From contig DCTU01000244.1 of assembly GCA_002329445.1 (NCBI GenBank), positions 4,128-11,329 of the forward strand: DNA of 7,202 bases, in the 5' to 3' direction. A program made the position numbers and the translations under genes. Positions 5,841 to 7,202 of this stretch are shown here, in pieces; positions within the stretch are counted from its first letter, which is position 1; every line of letters starts with the position of its first letter. Below the pieces are notes generated by a model. That model was given only the letters and a program-made list of their open reading frames with translations, was not told the origin of the DNA and did no database searches. Origin of the DNA: a bacterium UBP9_UBA1432 (GTDB lineage Bacteria > Vulcanimicrobiota > Xenobia > Xenobiales > Xenobiaceae).

Positions 5841-5852
5841 TCTGGAGGCGTG

Positions 5853-7202
5853 CTACCGGGGCAGGAGGGATTCTGGAAGCCTGAGGACTTCCAGCACCTG
5901 CCGAGGCGCCTCGACCCCTGGATCAGACGCCGAGGAACCCGCCGCCGGGCTCCCGGGACGGTCTTCGATCGCGCGTGTTCGCTCCGCCCCCATGATCCAT
6001 GCCTCATGTCCGAAGGGCATGGGGAGGACGCGTTCCACGCGCCACTCCTGCCGGGTCGAGGTCTCGATCGAGGCCTTCCTGGCGGAAAGATTCTGGGGCA
6101 GCGCAACCAGGACGACGGCCCGGAGGGGTATCTCCGGTGTGGAACTCCTGGGGCCGATCACCTTGCCTCCGGCCTCTTCGATGGCCCAGGCCCGCACCTC
6201 GCTGCGCGGCTGAAGCACCATCAAGCGGCCCTGCCGAAAGAACATGGCATGCCAGGCCAGCGGATGTCCCTGGAACAAGGCCATCAACTGAAGGGCATTG
6301 CGGTCAAAGGCGCTGGAGTGGCTCCCCTCGGTCTCGACAGCCAGCGCCACGCCGCTGGGAGTCGGAAGCGAGCGGGCCAGGTCCTCGTTGAGGGCACGAA
6401 GATGGGCATCCGCCAACCGGTATTCCTCCAGGCTCAGAGGGTAGGGAGCCACCCGGTGGTAGGCCTGGAGGCCGGTCCGGTCGGAGACGGGAAACCTTCC
6501 CGTCACGGCCACGCCCTGAGCCAGGCCCACGGCAAGCAGGACCCCCACCACGGGCACGCGGAGCAGGGAGGGCATGAGTCCCATCCAGCGCGTCGCCAGG
6601 ACGATTCCCAGGGGGACCAGGGGACCGGCGTAGTAGTCCAGGCAAGGATGGGGCGAGGTCACGACCCCATAGGCACCGGCCAGGAAGGACAGCGCGAAGA
6701 GGCGGGTGTCGCGCAGGCGCCAACAGAAGAGCGTCCCGATCATGAGCAGGCCCGAAAAGCCAGGCATGAACCGGCGCGCCATGTCCACATGCCCCTCCCA
6801 GTTGTGATGCCAGGACCAGTCCGGGGGCATCATGGGATCCGGACCCAGCAGTGGCAGCAAGGCGGGAAAGATGTGCACGTAGGTGGTGACCGACATGGCC
6901 CAGGCCACGACCAGGCTGCCCAGGAGGTTTCCCAGGCGGTTGTCCTTTCCGGCATCCAGACATTTTCGGGACAGGAACCAGAGCGGCACGGCCAGGGCCA
7001 CGGCGGAGCCCAGCACCACCAGCACCTCGCCGCCCTCCAGCATGGGGTGGTGCCTCCCCCCGTACATCCTGTGCAGGAATCCGACGGTGTACCCCGCCAG
7101 AAGTGTCAGCCCCCCCAGGAATCGAAGGCGATCCGGCCAGCCAGCCTGCCACAATCCGACTCCGGCCAGCCAGCCTGCCACAATCCGACTCCGGCCAGCC
7201 AG
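5853..7202 (-). CDS. Multi-pass membrane protein with soluble C-terminal domain, 5'-truncated
   Basis: The frame is open to the right edge. A GTG at 7181 could start a 442-residue form (numbering below), but the gene more likely begins outside. About seven hydrophobic segments are visible, near residues 18-36, 50-71, 85-113, 138-154, 158-176, 182-197 and 205-225. A hydrophilic domain of about 210 residues with alternating strands and helices follows, probably extracytoplasmic. Motifs such as YVHIFPALLPLLGPDP (101-116) and PCLDYYAGPLVPLGIVLATR (179-198) recall large bacterial integral membrane proteins of the DUF2079/GT-C glycosyltransferase type, in which polyprenyl-linked sugars are substrates. 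This is only resemblance; the diagnostic first-loop acidic residues would be outside the window. The last 35 residues (from about 405) are low-complexity Pro/Ser/Ala. The 5' part crosses a 29-bp tandem repeat that shifts frame with every copy. The gene stands alone upstream of the gene-less region. Confidence 0.7.
   Translation of the reverse strand: MAGRSRIVAGWLAGVGLWQAGWPDRLRFLGGLTLLAGYTVGFLHRMYGGRHHPMLEGGEVLVVLGSAVALAVPLWFLSRKCLDAGKDNRLGNLLGSLVVAWAMSVTTYVHIFPALLPLLGPDPMMPPDWSWHHNWEGHVDMARRFMPGFSGLLMIGTLFCWRLRDTRLFALSFLAGAYGVVTSPHPCLDYYAGPLVPLGIVLATRWMGLMPSLLRVPVVGVLLAVGLAQGVAVTGRFPVSDRTGLQAYHRVAPYPLSLEEYRLADAHLRALNEDLARSLPTPSGVALAVETEGSHSSAFDRNALQLMALFQGHPLAWHAMFFRQGRLMVLQPRSEVRAWAIEEAGGKVIGPRSSTPEIPLRAVVLVALPQNLSARKASIETSTRQEWRVERVLPMPFGHEAWIMGAERTRAIEDRPGSPAAGSSASDPGVEAPRQVLEVLRLPESLLPR
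7132..7202. repeat. 29-bp perfect tandem repeat reaching the window edge
   Basis: Bases 7133-7161 and 7162-7190 are identical 29-bp units, and 7191-7202 repeats the first 12 bases of a third. The matching T at 7132 extends the tract by one. Each unit starts CCGGCCAGCCAGCCTGCC and ends AATCCGACT. The tract lies inside the membrane-protein frame, and 29 is not a multiple of three, so successive copies are read in different frames without a stop appearing in the visible part. Its true copy number cannot be known because it runs off the window. Confidence 0.9.

Larger units (their letters stand above)
5250..5852. other. 603-bp intergenic region without a supported gene
   Basis: Frames open on both strands here give Arg/Pro/Gly-rich translations typical of non-coding high-GC DNA, and I recognise no protein or RNA family. 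It should contain the regulator's promoter and leader (minus strand) and the 3' end of the membrane-protein transcript. It is dense in inverted repeats: 5272-5293, 5421-5471, 5548-5570, 5589-5619 and 5809-5840 are listed separately, and an 11-bp palindrome GCCAACTTGGC lies at 5500-5510. A 63-codon minus-strand frame (5437-5246) begins with an ATG abutting AGGAGG and ends with a TGA overlapping the regulator's TTG. Its sequence looks random, so I do not call it a gene. No convincing sigma-70 or sigma-54 promoter was found by eye. Confidence 0.6.

Noticed and set aside
5465..6106. A 213-codon minus-strand open frame in the gap and the membrane-protein tail.
   Set aside because: The translation is Arg/Pro/Ser-rich, without domains, and overlaps the real frame of the membrane protein.
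7132..7202. A CRISPR array, suggested by the 29-bp repeat length.
   Set aside because: The units are directly adjacent with no unique spacers and lie inside a coding frame.

Overview
The window is about 7.2 kb of uniformly GC-rich bacterial DNA (roughly two thirds G+C by eye) with long, well-separated reading frames, GGAGG-type ribosome binding sites and GC-biased third codon positions. The gene set (REC-PAS-GGDEF-EAL regulator, stand-alone RlmK-type methyltransferase, clostripain-family peptidase, multi-pass membrane protein) fits an environmental, probably Gram-negative-type high-GC bacterium such as an acidobacterial, myxobacterial or candidate-phylum lineage. The phylum cannot be fixed from this sequence. 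There are no tRNA or rRNA genes, insertion sequences or CRISPR arrays.

Layout. At 1-258 (+) lies the C-terminal tail of a medium-chain (zinc alcohol dehydrogenase-like) oxidoreductase. Its stop overlaps the start of a small nucleotidyltransferase-fold protein at 255-839 (+), so the two look translationally coupled. A stand-alone RlmK-like rRNA methyltransferase at 829-1755 (-) converges on the nucleotidyltransferase, and the two 3' ends overlap by 11 bp. A roughly 110-bp divergent intergenic region with a short inverted repeat separates it from a clostripain-family (C11) cysteine peptidase at 1865-3169 (+). Only 7 bp further on, converging on the peptidase, is the 3' end of a 690-residue REC-PAS-GGDEF-EAL regulator at 3177-5249 (-). 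It most likely starts at a TTG codon preceded by a well-spaced GGAGG. A 603-bp stretch without a convincing gene follows (5250-5852); it is rich in inverted repeats. Finally, a multi-pass membrane protein with a soluble C-terminal domain runs from 5853 to the right edge (-), and its 5' part enters a perfect 29-bp tandem repeat that ends at the window boundary.

Function. The genes do not form one pathway. Apart from the first pair, they are arranged convergently or divergently, as in an ordinary chromosomal region. The most informative gene is the REC-PAS-GGDEF-EAL protein. Its receiver residues are intact, but the GGDEF signature reads EGARF and three EAL catalytic positions are substituted (DDFGTG to DGFGTG, the usual K of YLKID to Q, AEGVE to ATGVE). 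This is the FimX-like domain order with both output enzymes apparently dead, which suggests a phosphorylation-controlled c-di-GMP receptor or scaffold rather than a c-di-GMP turnover enzyme. The structured leader upstream and the edge tandem repeat are the other places worth a second look. I see no clear evidence of an entirely new multi-gene system.
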